A stretch of DNA of 64,000 bases from Cervus elaphus. Lineage: Eukaryota; Chordata; Mammalia; Artiodactyla; Cervidae. The first letter of the stretch is position 1. Each line of letters opens with the position of its first letter. Positions 35,701 to 47,225 of this stretch are shown piece after piece. Where the stretch lies: assembly GCF_910594005.1 (NCBI RefSeq), contig NC_057835.1:50864001-50928000 (forward strand). Reading direction: 5' to 3'. Below the pieces are notes generated by a model, which saw only the letters and a list, made by a program, of their open reading frames with translations, ran no database searches and was not told where the DNA came from. Made by a program: the position numbers and the translations under genes.

Positions 35701-36580
35701 AAAAGTGAAGTATGAGAAAAGACACAGTCATACACATATGTTTTTAAAGATAGTCCAGGGAAATAAGTCTTTATGAATAGGCCTGAACAATTTTGCAAAT
35801 GGTATGACTTTCAAATTCTATAGAGTTACTTTCTTAAATTCACCAATAATCAGAAATGCAGATCTCTAAATATGTACTTCTGCAAACAAAAAACAATTTA
35901 TTACTTGTTATATATATATATGTATATGTCCAAATAAAATTTAGGCTCTGTGCGTGTACCTGCTTGGAAAAAAATATGTTCTAAAAAATACCCTGTGAGC
36001 CTCTGTGAATATTTCTAGACACAAAGCATTTTTTTCAGCTTCTTTCTATTCTGAGCATAGAATATTCCATTATCTTTATGTCTCCAATTGATCCACATTA
36101 TGATATTTAGAGAAACATATTATATTATATTCTTTGACATTTGACTCCTAGTGATGTTTCAGTTATTTATATTTTTAAATTGAAAATAAGATATTAATAG
36201 CCTATGAAGCCATTAAAAATTCTACTGCTCATACTTGCTATCAAAAAAATTTTAATTATATTGATTTGTCTAAAGCTAGTTGTTCTCTTAGAAGTCACTT
36301 ACCAATGATTCCGCTTTGTTGGTTTTGCTTTGGGTGAAGAGCAACACTACCTTCAAGCCCCCATCATCATCATCATCATAACCTTGTCAAATTGTAGTAT
36401 TATTTTATTAACCAAACATTAATACAGAAGAGTATTACCTTTGCCTAAGTTTCAGGAGGGTCAAGTACTAGTAAAGAAGATGCTTCTAGCTAGCTTTCTT
36501 CTTGATGTTTGCAGTGATTTTTTGCTTTCTTGAAGGAACAAGGGGGTGTAATGAGAATTCATGCATTGTTTCATTCACTG
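32770..36580. other. unassigned, largely single-copy sequence
   Basis: About 3.8 kb with no nameable repeat and no recognised gene, the largest gap in young repeats in the middle of the window. Small features are a short TA repeat at 35910-35930 and a CAT repeat at 36362-36379. Open frames are short and uninformative. Confidence 0.4.
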
Positions 36581-36880
36581 TTTCATATACTTTTCACTCT
36601 TGCTTGAAGTCCACACTTTCTCTTCTTGCCCTATTTCTACTTGTCCTTCAGTTTGTCCCCATATAAAATCTTCCCATTATCTTGCTTAAATAGCCTCAGT
36701 GTTATCTGTTACCTATTAAATAACCTCAGTGTTTCCTATAACATACACTATTAAAAAACTGGTCATATTTTATTATATCAAGTTATTAATATTTCTATGT
36801 CTTTCCTTTCTGTGAGTTTTCTAAAAGTAAGACCTCTAGGGCCTTCCCCAGCTAGTCAATAAGTGTGAATTAATTAACCA
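36580..36880 (+). mobile_element. possible L2 fragment
   Basis: CTTGAAGTCCACACTTTCTC, TTCTACTTGTCCTTCAGTTT and a later TAAGACCTCTAGGGCC give a loose L2-like order. An internal 30-bp imperfect tandem duplication lies at 36687-36746. Confidence 0.3.
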
Positions 36881-37800
36881 ATTAATATGTATTAAGTGAA
36901 TGTTTTTAAACTAGTTAGCATTTTGAAAGACAATTAATTTCACTCCATAAGTTAATTTCACAGAGTAAATTACAGTTGAGACAAAGGATTGAATGTTCAT
37001 ATTAAATAATACTATAATGAAAATATCACTGTAAAAGTCAGGAAAAAATGTATTTTTCTTAACATTTGAATTTGCCTCTAAGAAAAGACCATTTTTGTTG
37101 ATAGCTGCAGGAGCTGACTGTAAGAGTAACACTGAGCAGTAACAGTTACTTGCTGAGTTTCAGGGAATCAAGTTCAGTTAAATTAAGGGTTTCCTTTGTC
37201 CCAGCTCAGAGTAGGTATGCACAACTGAAGCAAGCATTGAATTGTTTCATAAAACAGAAAAGATTTCAGACACTGAAATATGAAAAGGAGAGAAGAAAGA
37301 AAAGTTTCTTGACATACACAAAAGGAATTCAGGGGAAGTTAGGAATGTATATAGCCATACTTCCTAAGTTTTGCCAAGTGAAAAATGTATGTATGCTGTA
37401 ATATCTCTTCTTTTTCTTCCCAAGAAATCATCAGCAAAATATGTATTTCTCTTGAGCACAGAATACACTTGAATCTATATTTTGAGGGGTAAAATGGAAT
37501 CATTAATCCAGTTTCAAGACTGATATAAGACAAGATCACACCATATCTGTGTTTATACTGGTTAATCTAAGAAGCATGTTTAATGATTATGTAGAAGCAT
37601 AAAAATGCTTTAGAATCTAAAAGGACAGGAAAAATAAAGGGTGATATTAGCATATTCAATTATAAAAAGTTTAAAATTTTATATTATAAAAAATATACAT
37701 AAATATATACATAATTGAAATTCACCAAGAAAAGATTTGTAGGACAGGGTTAATTCATCTTTAAGAGCCCATAAAAATTCATAAGAAAATATCAAGACAC
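36880..37800. other. unassigned sequence
   Basis: AT-rich. No gene or clear repeat. An 83-codon open frame at 37150-37401 shows no known motif. Confidence 0.4.
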
Positions 37801-38230
37801 TAATACAGTAAAAAAAAAAAAAAGATGAAGAGACAGTTGATAATTAGTAAACAAACATATGGGGAAATGCTCAAACTCTCTGGCTATTAAAAAAATATAA
37901 ATTGAAAAAAATAACAAGCTATGTTTTTGTATTATTAAATAAGTAAAATTTTTAAATAACATTTTAACCTTATATGAACATGGATGTTTGCAAAGCAGAA
38001 TGCATGCATTCTTTGCTATTGGCAGTTTAAATCGAAGAACTTTTTCAGGAAAAAAATGTTACTTTATATTTCAAAAGCCATAAATATGTTCATATTCCTT
38101 AACCTAGTATTTCTGGAATTTATCCCAAGAAAACAATTGAAAGGGAGAAAATGTCATATGGATAAAGTTGTTCATGACAGAGCAGTTTAAAACTGTTGAT
38201 TTTAAAAGAGCAATGATATTTCAAATGCTT
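37800..38230 (+). mobile_element. old L1 ORF2 / 3' UTR fragment
   Basis: The order GGGGAAATGCTCAAACTCTC, TAGTATTTCTGGAATTTATC, CCAAGAAAACAATTGAAAGG and GTTGTTCATGACAGAGCAGT matches the C-terminal ORF2 region of old mammalian L1. Frames are broken. Confidence 0.65.
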
Positions 38231-38539
38231 TTAAAATATTATCTTTGCATTATTCTAGTGTTGTATTTGAATCTTTTAAAAATCCTTAAAGCTTAAGATT
38301 TTAAAAGAAAGATTACTTTCCTTTTATCAGAAAATAATCAAGATCATTTCATTTTATTATGCAAATTTTACTCAAAATAGAATGAACAATTACTGTATCA
38401 ATTAAAATGTAGCTCAGAAAATAGTATGCTGGTTTCAGAATTGTCACAATGTTAAAAAAATATATATATAGTACTATTCTGCTTTTAAATATAACAAGAT
38501 TAGTTTTATAAGGCTGAGATACTATTACAGATTTCTAAT

Positions 38540-38900
38540 AATATTTCGGATGGACCAGTTTTATTTTTTAATAATCTCTTTTTTATGACCAAAGAGTAAC
38601 ACATATTCGCTGCAGTAAATTTAGAAAAAAGGAAAATGAATGAAGAAAAAAGTAAAATCTTTGGCCTCCTATCATCCCAAGATAGCCATTATCAATATTT
38701 GACCTGTATTCATTCTATATCCATTAACAAAATAGACTCATCATGTGCAGTAATGTTTTATAGGCCTTTCTTTGCTTTTATATAACATGATATCTTGTAC
38801 ATTTTGTTAAATATTCATCTGCATCATAATTTTTTATCCCTGGATTGTATCTAAACCTGCCTTATTTAATTCAATATCTAGTGGTGAATTAGATCTGTTC
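38540..38900. mobile_element. old LINE-like fragment, unclassified
   Basis: TATCATCCCAAGATAGCCAT, TATCAATATTTGACCTGTAT and AACATGATATCTTGTACATT match a common old LINE 3' motif about a missing-calibration-like AT block. Another block of the same type is at 45840. Family not certain. Confidence 0.35.
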
Positions 38901-40020
38901 TTCTAAAAACAGAACAGAAAAAGGAAAAGTCATGCAAATGCCTCATAAACAAAGATAAAATAATAGTATTGAAAAATGTTTTAATAAAGAACACTTTTGT
39001 TCACTCAATCCCCTGTAAGTCTGCTTTATGGAGCAGATGTCAAATGTTTTTGTTTTATTGTGATTTTTACCATAGCCCAAAAGTCAATATTCTGCTGTCA
39101 GATGTGAGCTTACATGTGAAGAATAGGAAAGGAACTTAACTAGGAAGCATGAAGCTCAGGGAATTTAATTTGCATCTAATTCACTAAGCATACATGTTTA
39201 CATGACCTTTAGAAAAAGAAATTAAACCAGTTTTTTACTAGCTCTAGGCAATCCAAGTTAAAGTGGCGATTGAATCAAAAATCTGAAATACTCCTTACAA
39301 GATAGGCAGGCTAACAGAATATTACTTTAATTCAAATATATTTCACTATTAAATTCATAGTTGCATTAATGTGGTGCTTTCAGTCTAGTAAGTGGGTTTA
39401 AATTTTAGTTCTAGCTGAGTTGTTTCATAAACCATAGATTATTTTACTAAGCATCGAAACAATTCTGCTTCTTCCCCCCACATCCAAGATTTAAAAGTTC
39501 CATTTCAAAGCATCCAGATTTTCTTTTGACACTATTTTAAATCAGCTTCATAACTTTGATTAGAGAGAATATCTAGTATAAAACTGATATAAAATCAGGA
39601 AGCACAGGTTAGGGGCCAGCTTCATCATTACATGTCTATATGATATAAAGAAATAATCTTTTTAGGACTTACTTTTATCACCTGTAGAATAGTGGGTTAT
39701 CTAATCTTGAAGAGTCCGTTTATCTTTAAAACTTTGGTGTTCTAGTCTGCGTTCCCCATCCTTTCTGTAAATATAACAAAGTGGTGTCAATATCTTGCAA
39801 GGAAACTGCTGCACTTTGCTGTTGCGAGAAGGGATAAAATAGCTATATCTCACTTCGTTCTCAGACTTCCTCACTACTCCTGAGGAACATATGACTTAAA
39901 TATTTACTGAATGAAACGAAAGTATGAGTGAGCTGCTATATATATATATATAGGGCAAAAAGAGGAATGGATTAGTATGCCAATACAGTATTATCTAGTG
40001 TCAATACAGTATTGTCTGTG
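38900..40020. other. unassigned sequence
   Basis: No gene or named repeat. It has a short TA repeat at 39936-39951 and a 21-bp-spaced duplication at 39981-40017. Confidence 0.4.
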
Positions 40021-40024
40021 TATA

Positions 40025-40285
40025 TTTTAAATTTTATTGAAGTACCATGGATTTATAGTGCTGGGTGAATTTCTGCTATACAACATACTGACCAAGTTAT
40101 ACATAGATTTTTCATCATTATAGTTTATCACAGGATATTGAATAGATTTCTCTGTGCTATACGATAAGACCTTGTTGTTTACACATTCTATATATTATAG
40201 TTTGCATTTGCTAATCCCCAGCTCCCTGTCAAGCCTGCCCCATACCCTACCTGGCAACCAAAAGTCCATTCTCTATGTCAAGCAG
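40025..40285 (-). mobile_element. L1 3'-end fragment
   Basis: The plus strand reads AAATTTTATTGAAGTACCAT, ATTTCTGCTATACAACATAC, TTCTCTGTGCTATACGATA and CCCTACCTGGCAACCAAAAG. This is the reversed L1 3' UTR of artiodactyl type, moderately diverged. Confidence 0.75.
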
Positions 40286-40289
40286 TTAT

Positions 40290-41220
40290 ATTGAGCAGGC
40301 ATATAATTCTCTTTCCTTTATTATACACCAGCTCCTGTATAAAAAGGATTCTGACATTATAGGAAGGGCAGCAAGTAGAGGATGGATTAGGGTCCAAACA
40401 GATGAGATGGAAGTAAATATTCCAGCTGTTAAAAGTTATTCTAATACTTGTTCCTTTCTTTAAAAAAAATTCTCTATCTTGATTTCTTCTAAACATTTTA
40501 CTTAGAGTACTGAAAAATGATCAGTGAACAAAAGAAGATCACCAGTTTGGAGAGAATGCAAAAAAGAAAAAGAAAAACAAGCTCCATGGATTTCACCAAA
40601 AAAACCCCCCCAATGAACAGATTACATACAGCCTGACTGGGCAGAGACTGAGGATTTACCGATGTCTTTGTTACACAGAATTAAATTCATGTACTTGAGT
40701 AGGAGGGACAGGCAGGGTGGCAAAGCTAACGAAATTAATGTGAGAGTCCTGATATTTGAATCTGCAGAACGGGATGAGATCACCTAGTAACTGACTGCAG
40801 GTAGATACAGATACAGATACAGGTCTGTCACCATCAGCTGTTGCCCTTAGAGTGTGTGTGTGTATCTATACTTTTCCCATCTTGAGATCATAAAGATATT
40901 CTCTGATGCATTTTTTCCAAGCTTCCAGTTTGTTTTTGTCATTGTTGCTATTTTTGTTTTACTGATATTATATCGTGTATTTTTGTGTGTGCTGTAAGGT
41001 ATGAGCTTAATATTTTTATTTTACTAAAACATCCAGTTTTCCCAGCAAAGTTATTGTTCATCTTTTCACCACAAATTTAATACTGTGTTTATCATTGTGT
41101 CAAAGAGCTGCTCTTTTTCCTGGTTAGCATCATATCCAACCATCTCCTACTAACAGTAGTGCCACCTTCTTTGTGAGGTACTGTCAGTCTTTGCTTTCAC
41201 GTGGGGCCGTCAATGATATT
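40290..41220. other. unassigned sequence
   Basis: No gene or clear repeat. A short GATACA repeat at 40802-40821 and a GT run at 40853-40862 are present. Confidence 0.4.
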
Positions 41221-41225
41221 AATAC

Positions 41226-41307
41226 ATTGGGTTGGCCAAAAAGCTCATTCAGGTTTTTCCATAACATCTGACAGAAAAACCTGAATTAATTTTATGGCCA
41301 ACCCAAT
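41226..41307. mobile_element. mariner-derived MITE, palindromic (copy 2)
   Basis: 82-bp near-perfect palindrome with both tips intact: ATTGGGTTGGCCAAAAAG at the left and TTATGGCCAACCCAAT at the right. Arms of about 35 bp differ at roughly six positions, and the loop is ACATCTGAC-like. It is a non-autonomous relative of the ruminant mariner, like copies at 5774 and 53887. Its fold resembles precursors of the ruminant miR-2284/2285 group. Confidence 0.9.
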
Positions 41308-41499
41308 CTGCTGAGTCAAAATGGATGATCAAATCACCAGGTCAAGTCAGTTCGTGTTTGTCTGGAATTCGAATCCTGAGAGCTGACACTCCGTGACAAA
41401 AGACAATGAATAGAGCCAATGACCTACATTTTGCCCAAGTCAATGAACATTTTTACCCTTTACTCACTCGATCTTTCTCAGCAGCATGTGACGTATTTG

Positions 41500-41835
41500 A
41501 CTGTTCTTTCCTGGAATCCTTTTCCCTAGTCTTCCCACGTCACCACAGCCAGTTGGTGTCTCAGTGGCAGCCCTCACTCAGTCTCCTGTCCTCACTTCCC
41601 ATCCTCTTTTATCTTCTGCATGTTACCTAGGGCTTTGAACTTGGCCCTCATCCCTGATCTATTACCTCATTCTGAAATTATCTTACTTATATAATTGTTC
41701 AGGATTTTATCGTTTACTTTCACTAGAATGCAGTTTCAGGGAAGACAGAATTTTATTTGTCCTGTTCACTGCTCTTATCTAAAGCACCTAGTATAGTACC
41801 TGATCCATGGTAAGTGACCAACACATGCTTGCCAA
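41500..41835 (+). mobile_element. L2 LINE 3' end
   Basis: CTTTCCTGGAATCCTTTTCC, CACTAGAATGCAGTTTCAGG, GCACCTAGTATAGTACCTGA and GACCAACACATGCTTGCC follow the L2 end in order. Part of it (41712-41759) has a near-copy at 43293-43340. Confidence 0.6.
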
Positions 41836-41884
41836 ATACCTGTAAAAGCATTTAGCTCATTAAGCTATACTTTAAAATATACAT

Positions 41885-41886
<2 letters not shown>

Positions 41887-41930
<44 letters not shown>
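41887..41930. repeat. (AT)n microsatellite
   Basis: About 22 uninterrupted AT units. It would be expected to vary in length between individuals. A minus-strand open frame through it (41865-42074) is only repeat translation. Confidence 0.97.
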
Positions 41931-41934
<4 letters not shown>

Positions 41935-42680
41935 TCCTTGTGTGTCTTTTGAACATCGGATACTGTATTAGACACTAGGACTATCAAGTGACATTGAATA
42001 TCATCTCTATATCTGAAGTCTTTATAGCCTAGACAGTGCTTACCACAGAGAGTTGCCTTGAACATTGTGGGCAAACCACAGAATCAGGTGGGAAAAAGAC
42101 AGGTGAGAAACTTCTCAGTAAAACATACGCAAGATATCCTCTGAGATTAGTATGGAAAGGAAAACAAGTCTTTTTTAAGTCTTTTGCACCAAGATAAAAG
42201 GCAATATATGAGAGAAAAGATTTATCTGGAAACATGGCCATAGATGGAAGCCTGTGGTGCTAAGTTCCATGACTATAGTCTCACTATTTTGGCAGCCAGT
42301 AGCTAGAATGCTCCAAATGATCTAACTGGGAGGGAAAAAGTCCATTTCTAAAAACACCCAAATCACATAACACTTCATTACTCAAAGATAACAACTTCAG
42401 TCATACTTTAAGTAGTAAATCAGCAAAATTATAGCAACAGGCTTGCAATATATTCAAGAACTACAGTACAATCTCTCGACTGAATTTTCATTATGGACTT
42501 CAACATTTAATATATGAAAATATTCATATATAGAAACTGGCCCTAAAAAGTCATTTTCAGGGCAATGAGAATTGAGTACGAACTACATGGCATACCTGAC
42601 ATTGACAAAGAGCTTTACTAGATCCTTCTACCAGTCTGCTTTCAGTGTCTTTTTCATGCCCAGGCCACATATCCTTTTCT
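41935..42680. other. unassigned sequence
   Basis: No gene or clear repeat recognised. Confidence 0.4.
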
Positions 42681-42684
42681 TTCA

Positions 42685-42817
42685 AAAAATTTTAAAATTA
42701 TTTCCTTACAGTCATGTCAACTGGCATGTGGAATCTGAGTTTCCCAATCAGGGATCGAAAACATGCCCCCTGCGCTAGCAATGCAGAGTCTTAAACCCCT
42801 GGACTGCTGCGGAAGTC
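42685..42817 (-). mobile_element. CHR-2-type SINE, partial
   Basis: The plus strand reads CAACTGGCATGTGGAATCTG, CCCAATCAGGGATCGAAAAC and CTTAAACCCCTGGACTGCTG. This is the tRNA-derived half of the cetartiodactyl SINE in minus orientation. Confidence 0.75.
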
Positions 42818-42934
42818 TCAAGTTACTTTTTCCAGGCTTACCTTCTCTTTAACCCAAGAGTCTTCAAAGACTCAGCCAACTTCTCTCTACTTTTTAAAAC
42901 AGTTCCCACTATATGCTAAGTTGTGGGAAATGTC

Positions 42935-43500
42935 CCATTTACAATAGCAACAAGAGAACTACACTACAAGAACTAAACATAGCAAATGCTGAAGGAAACA
43001 CAGCTCTAAGGAAAAAACACTTTAATAAAGGGTATGAAAAAATATCTGAATCTCTGGAAAGACAAACAGGTGATGTTTACATGATAAGACTTATGTAAAT
43101 ATGTCAATTCTTCCAAAAGTAATGTATAGATTATTTAAAATTACTTGAAATTCTAATCAAACAACCAATGATGTTCAATATTATTTTTTGGAACCTGAAA
43201 TTTGATATTCATCTGGAAAATTAGGCAAAAAGAATAAAAATAATTTTGGGAGGAAATGTTTTAAAAAGAAGCATTTTCTCTCCAGCATTTTTGTTTACTT
43301 TCACTGGAATGCAATTTCTGGGAAGACAGAATTTTATTTGGGCATTTTCTTTCCAGCAAACAAAATTTTTAGTAATATAAGTTAGATACAGTTGGTTTGG
43401 GAGTAGATGGGTGGATCTAAGGAATAGACTGGAGAATACAAAATATGACCCACTTGTGTAGAAATTAGCATATGATTATGATCAAGTTCATTGGTTGCAA
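42935..43500 (+). mobile_element. old L1 ORF2 fragment with a 54-bp insertion
   Basis: It follows old L1 ORF2 on the plus strand: TTTACAATAGCAACAAGAGA, ACAAACAGGTGATGTTTACA, ATGTCAATTCTTCCAAAAGT, TTCATCTGGAAAATTAGGCA, then after an interruption AGATACAGTTGGTTTGGGAG and GGATCTAAGGAATAGACTGG. The interruption at 43288-43341 is an L2-derived piece (separate entry). Confidence 0.6.
43271..43358 (+). mobile_element. short L2-derived templated insertion flanked by 17-bp repeats
   Basis: Direct repeats GCATTTTCTCTCCAGCA (43271-43287) and GCATTTTCTTTCCAGCA (43342-43358) differ once and flank a 54-bp insert. Of the insert, 48 bp (43293-43340) match the L2 copy at 41712-41759 at 45 positions. The two share changes that differ from what I know of the general L2 sequence. 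So the insert is a copy of the nearby locus, not an independent L2. Confidence 0.7.
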
Positions 43501-43932
43501 TCGACAGCCATGAGAAGTATTTAATTCAGAGATTTTCTGAGTAGTCTACTGAATGGAGAGTGTTTTAAGTATTTAGGACCCAAGAAATCCAGGAATAAGG
43601 GAAACTCTGGGATTTTCAGTATTAAACAAAACCAAAGCAACCATCACAACAAGAAAACCTCATGCGTTATCTCTAGATGATGCCACTAGTGGTCTTTGGT
43701 GACCACCATAAGATCACAAAAGTAATGAGAAAAAACACTAGGTTGTTGTTGATTGAAGAAAAAAAATGGAAGGGGAGAAAAAGTAAAAAGATAAATGTAG
43801 ACAACTATTTGGAGGAATCTGGTTATGAAGAGTTATAGAAAGAATGGATATTAAACAAAGGAGTTAGTGGGTCAAGGAAGATTTTTATTTTGTGTTTTGA
43901 GATTTGAAATATTAAAATATGTTTGTATGTCA

Positions 43933-44066
43933 GCTTTTTTTTTTCTTTTACTTTTTGACCATGCTCTTCAGCATGTGGGATCTTAGTGCCCCAACCAGGG
44001 ATCAAACCCACACCCCCTGCATTGGAAGTGAAGAGTCTTAACCACTGGACCACCAGGGAAGTCCTC
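43933..44066 (-). mobile_element. CHR-2-type SINE
   Basis: The plus strand reads TTTTTGACCATGCTCTTCAG, CATGTGGGATCTTAGTGCCC, GGGATCAAACCCACACCCCC and ACTGGACCACCAGGGAAGTC. A short TATGTCA repeat at 43926-43932 and 44067-44073 may be the target-site duplication. Confidence 0.88.
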
Positions 44067-44079
44067 TATGTCAAACTGA

Positions 44080-45330
44080 ATGAGACAGTTCAGAAAGAGA
44101 ATTGATAGTGCCAGAGAGAAAGTAAGTGTTCCATTATAGGAACAAATTTCTTGGGAAGACAAGGTAGAAGTCAAGGTTTTAAAAAGAGAGAAGACTTTTC
44201 TTTCATTTTAATAAGGATGTAGAGTACATGGGTTCCATCTGATGCAAGATGATGATAGAGTCAATAGTGGGAAGATAAAGTGGTTCTATTTTCTTCTGTG
44301 AAATATGCAATGAAGTTAGCACCTGGCAGTGAACCAGGCACGGGAGAGTTAAGTAAAGAGACAAGGGTGCAATAGTCACCCTAGATTGAAAACATGAAAG
44401 CAAATGAAGAGAGTTAAATGCAGTCAGATCTCCAGACAGTAACTTGCAAAGTGACAGCGATCAGTACAGATACTCGTTTGGGGTCTTGCAGTATTTAGCT
44501 TCTCTGATACAGTAATGAGAACAGAGATAGTTAGATTTAGCATATAAATACTTAGGCTTGGATGTTTTCCAGATTAGATGAGAGGAGAGTGTTGAAAGGA
44601 AATCAAGGTTATTTGCAAAGAGATTTACACGCTGAATCACTGAATTTAAGCTGGTAAATTGGGGAATGAAGATGTGAGGAGAGTGACGCAATGAGAACAT
44701 GGCACAGTTCATAGATTGAGGGTATCAACGAGGTTTCAGCCTTGCTTGAGAAAGACTAGAGAAACTGAGATAGAATGAGCAGTAATGAAGCCAACGGATA
44801 GGATATTTGACTTAGAGATTTTGGATTCGCTCCAGTTTTTAGTGTCATTCAGAAAAGGAAGGGTAACTTGAGTGGCTTGCTCAGATCATTGGAGCTTAAA
44901 GGTCACTAATTAAAGAGGTCAGAGAGATGGGTGGGTCAGAGACTGTGAACAAGCAAGTCACCAATTACAGTCCTAGCAGCAGCAGTGCTGAGGGACTCAG
45001 TGAGCTGGATGCTAATGAAACTAATCAGTGAATGAGGATGACCTAGAAGAGGTCCATAGTAACATACTTCAAAGAAGTTTTGAAGGAAGAAGAAAGAAAA
45101 AGAGCTTGGAACCGGTAATGTGAAGGAGCGGGGGCGCCCATGCACATAGAACCTTGAGGGACAAAAATCCAACCCTACTTAAGAGGAAAGTAGTGAATAG
45201 AGCATCTTTAATGCACAGCCATGTAGAGTTAAAGCAACACAATAAAGGGAATGTCCGTAAAATAAATAGATTAAAGTGGTTTATTGATGATGGATCATGA
45301 ATTCCACAAGGCCAAAAGGAAGATTCATGG
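44080..45330 (-). mobile_element. possible old L2 interior
   Basis: Purine-rich plus-strand text such as AAGAGCTTGGAACCGGTAAT and ATAGAACCTTGAGGGACAAA resembles the reverse complement of an L2 interior. There is no intact frame. The call is weak, and the block may include unique sequence. Confidence 0.3.
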
Positions 45331-45400
45331 CAGGGGAGAGGTGTTCTAATTAATACCCTATGAAGAAATGTGAAGATGAGTAGTCATATCATAACAAGGG

Positions 45401-45596
45401 GGCTTCCCTGGTGGCTCAGATGGTAAAGAATCTGCCTGCAATGTGGGAAACCCAGGTTCAATCTCTGGATTGGGAAGATTCCATGGAAAAGGGAATGGCA
45501 ACCCACAGCAATATTCTTGTCTGGAATGTTCCATGGACAGAGGAGCCTGGCAAGCTAGTCCGTAGGGTCTCAAAGAGTCTGGAACATGACTGAGTG

Positions 45597-45600
<4 letters not shown>
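45401..45600 (+). mobile_element. Bov-tA SINE
   Basis: Plus-strand full copy. The head is GGCTTCCCTGGTGGCTCAGA, then GAATCTGCCTGCAATGTGGG and AGGGAATGGCAACCCACAGC, and the end is AAAGAGTCTGGAACATGACT. It runs directly into an AC microsatellite, which probably grew from the SINE tail. Confidence 0.95.

Positions 45601-45633
<33 letters not shown>
45601..45633. repeat. (AC)n microsatellite
   Basis: About 16 AC units directly at the 3' end of the Bov-tA SINE, continuing as AAACACACC. The three open frames crossing it on the minus strand are repeat translation. Confidence 0.97.
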
Positions 45634-45640
<7 letters not shown>

Positions 45641-45839
45641 CATGAGAAGGCATGGAGGATGGGGTGATTGGCATTGGCCTAAAGCACCAAGCAGTGAGTA
45701 TCTCAGGCTGGTCAGCCACTACCTGATGAAGAATTGAAGCAGCATGGAGCATGTAGAGATATTTTTCTTTCATTTTTCATTAGGAATTCACTTTGGAATT
45801 TTTAAATTCATCTTTAAATGAATTCACTGTGGGCAGCAC

Positions 45840-46130
45840 TTATTAATCTGTTTAACATTATTTTTGTTATAAAAATACTCATGGTTACAGTTTTAAAACT
45901 TCAAATAGTGTAGAAATTGTGGGATGAAATGTAAATGCCCCCATTTATTTCACCTCACCCTCAGATAAATATGCCCTTAAAATAACCAATGTTAACCATT
46001 TCTTATGTGTTATTTCAGAAATAACAAATCCAAAACCACAAATACAGTTATGCATATTGTATTATACTTTCTTTTTTTTCCCTTTAATTGAATAAGATGA
46101 AATTTCTGCAATTATTCTAGGTGTCTACAT
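45840..46130. mobile_element. old LINE-like fragment, unclassified
   Basis: AAAATACTCATGGTTACAGT, ATGCCCTTAAAATAACCAAT and GTTAACCATTTCTTATGTG resemble the same old LINE 3' motif as 38540. Family not certain. Confidence 0.35.
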
Positions 46131-46570
46131 ACATATCTCCTATTCAAAGCCTGCATAGTCTTCATAATGAGATAAACCCTATAAAAGCATATATGCAATA
46201 CTATCATACTGGCCACCGTTATTCCTGAAGACCTAGAAGCATGAGGACTAATTCTGATTAAGACTCTCAATAAAAGATTTTAGCAAAGATCAATAAAGAA
46301 CTGACTCAGAGTAAATAAATGAATGGAAATATTGCCTTTCAGCAACCATATCACCTGAATCAGTGTCTTGCAAAGTGTGCCTGCTGCTCTCACATGTTAA
46401 TCAAGCAGTCAAAGCCATGGTTAAGGCCAGTGGTACTGCCACTCAGAAGGAAGCACTTGTACTGATATTAATGAGACTTTTTTTTTTAAATTTTAAATTA
46501 CTGAGAACGATGACTCACTTGTCAACTGGCATCATTTTATCTCCTAGTTTATCTCCTAATGTCCTGGGAA
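46130..46570. other. unassigned sequence
   Basis: No gene or clear repeat recognised. Confidence 0.4.
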
Positions 46571-46573
46571 ATA

Positions 46574-46730
46574 GGGCTTCCCAGGTGGCTCAGTGGTAAA
46601 GAATCTGCCTGCTAGTGCAGGAGACACAGGAGACTTGGGTTTGATCCCTGGGTCGAGAAGATCCTTTGGCAAAGGGACTGGCAACCCCCTCCAGCATTCT
46701 TGCATGGAGAATCCCATGGGTGGAGGAGCG
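46574..46730 (+). mobile_element. Bov-tA SINE, 3'-truncated
   Basis: The plus-strand copy has the head GGGCTTCCCAGGTGGCTCAG and the body TCCAGCATTCTTGCATGGAG, then stops at GGTGGAGGAGCGTG. The usual 3' third is missing. Confidence 0.9.
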
Positions 46731-47225
46731 TGAATCATTCCTGTTCGTTTTATTTAGCTAAATGTACATACTTTTCTTTAGATATTCATTGTGGGGGAAA
46801 GCAATAACAAAAATAAAAACAGATCCTTCATAACGAAAGGCTCAGTTCAGCTCAGTTCAGTCGCTCAGTCGTGTCTGACTCTTTGAAACCCCATGAATTG
46901 CAGCACACCAGGCCTCCCTGTCCATCACAAACTCCCGGAGTTTACTCAGACTCATGCCCATTGAGTCGGTAATGCCATCCAGCCATCTCACCCTCTATCA
47001 TCCCCTTCTCCTCCTGCCCCCAATCCCTCCCAGCATCAGGGTCTTTTCCAATGAATCAACTCTTCACATGAGGTGGCCAAAGTATTGGAGTTTCAGCTTT
47101 AGCATCAGTCCTTCCAATGAACACCCAGGACTGATCTCCTTTATGATGGACTGGTTGGATCTCCTTGCAGTCCAAGGGACTCTCAAGAGTCTTCTCCAAC
47201 ACCACAGTTCAAAAGCATCAATTTT

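Noticed and set aside
41865..42074. Open frame with an IYIYIY stretch
   Set aside because: Translation of the (AT)n microsatellite.
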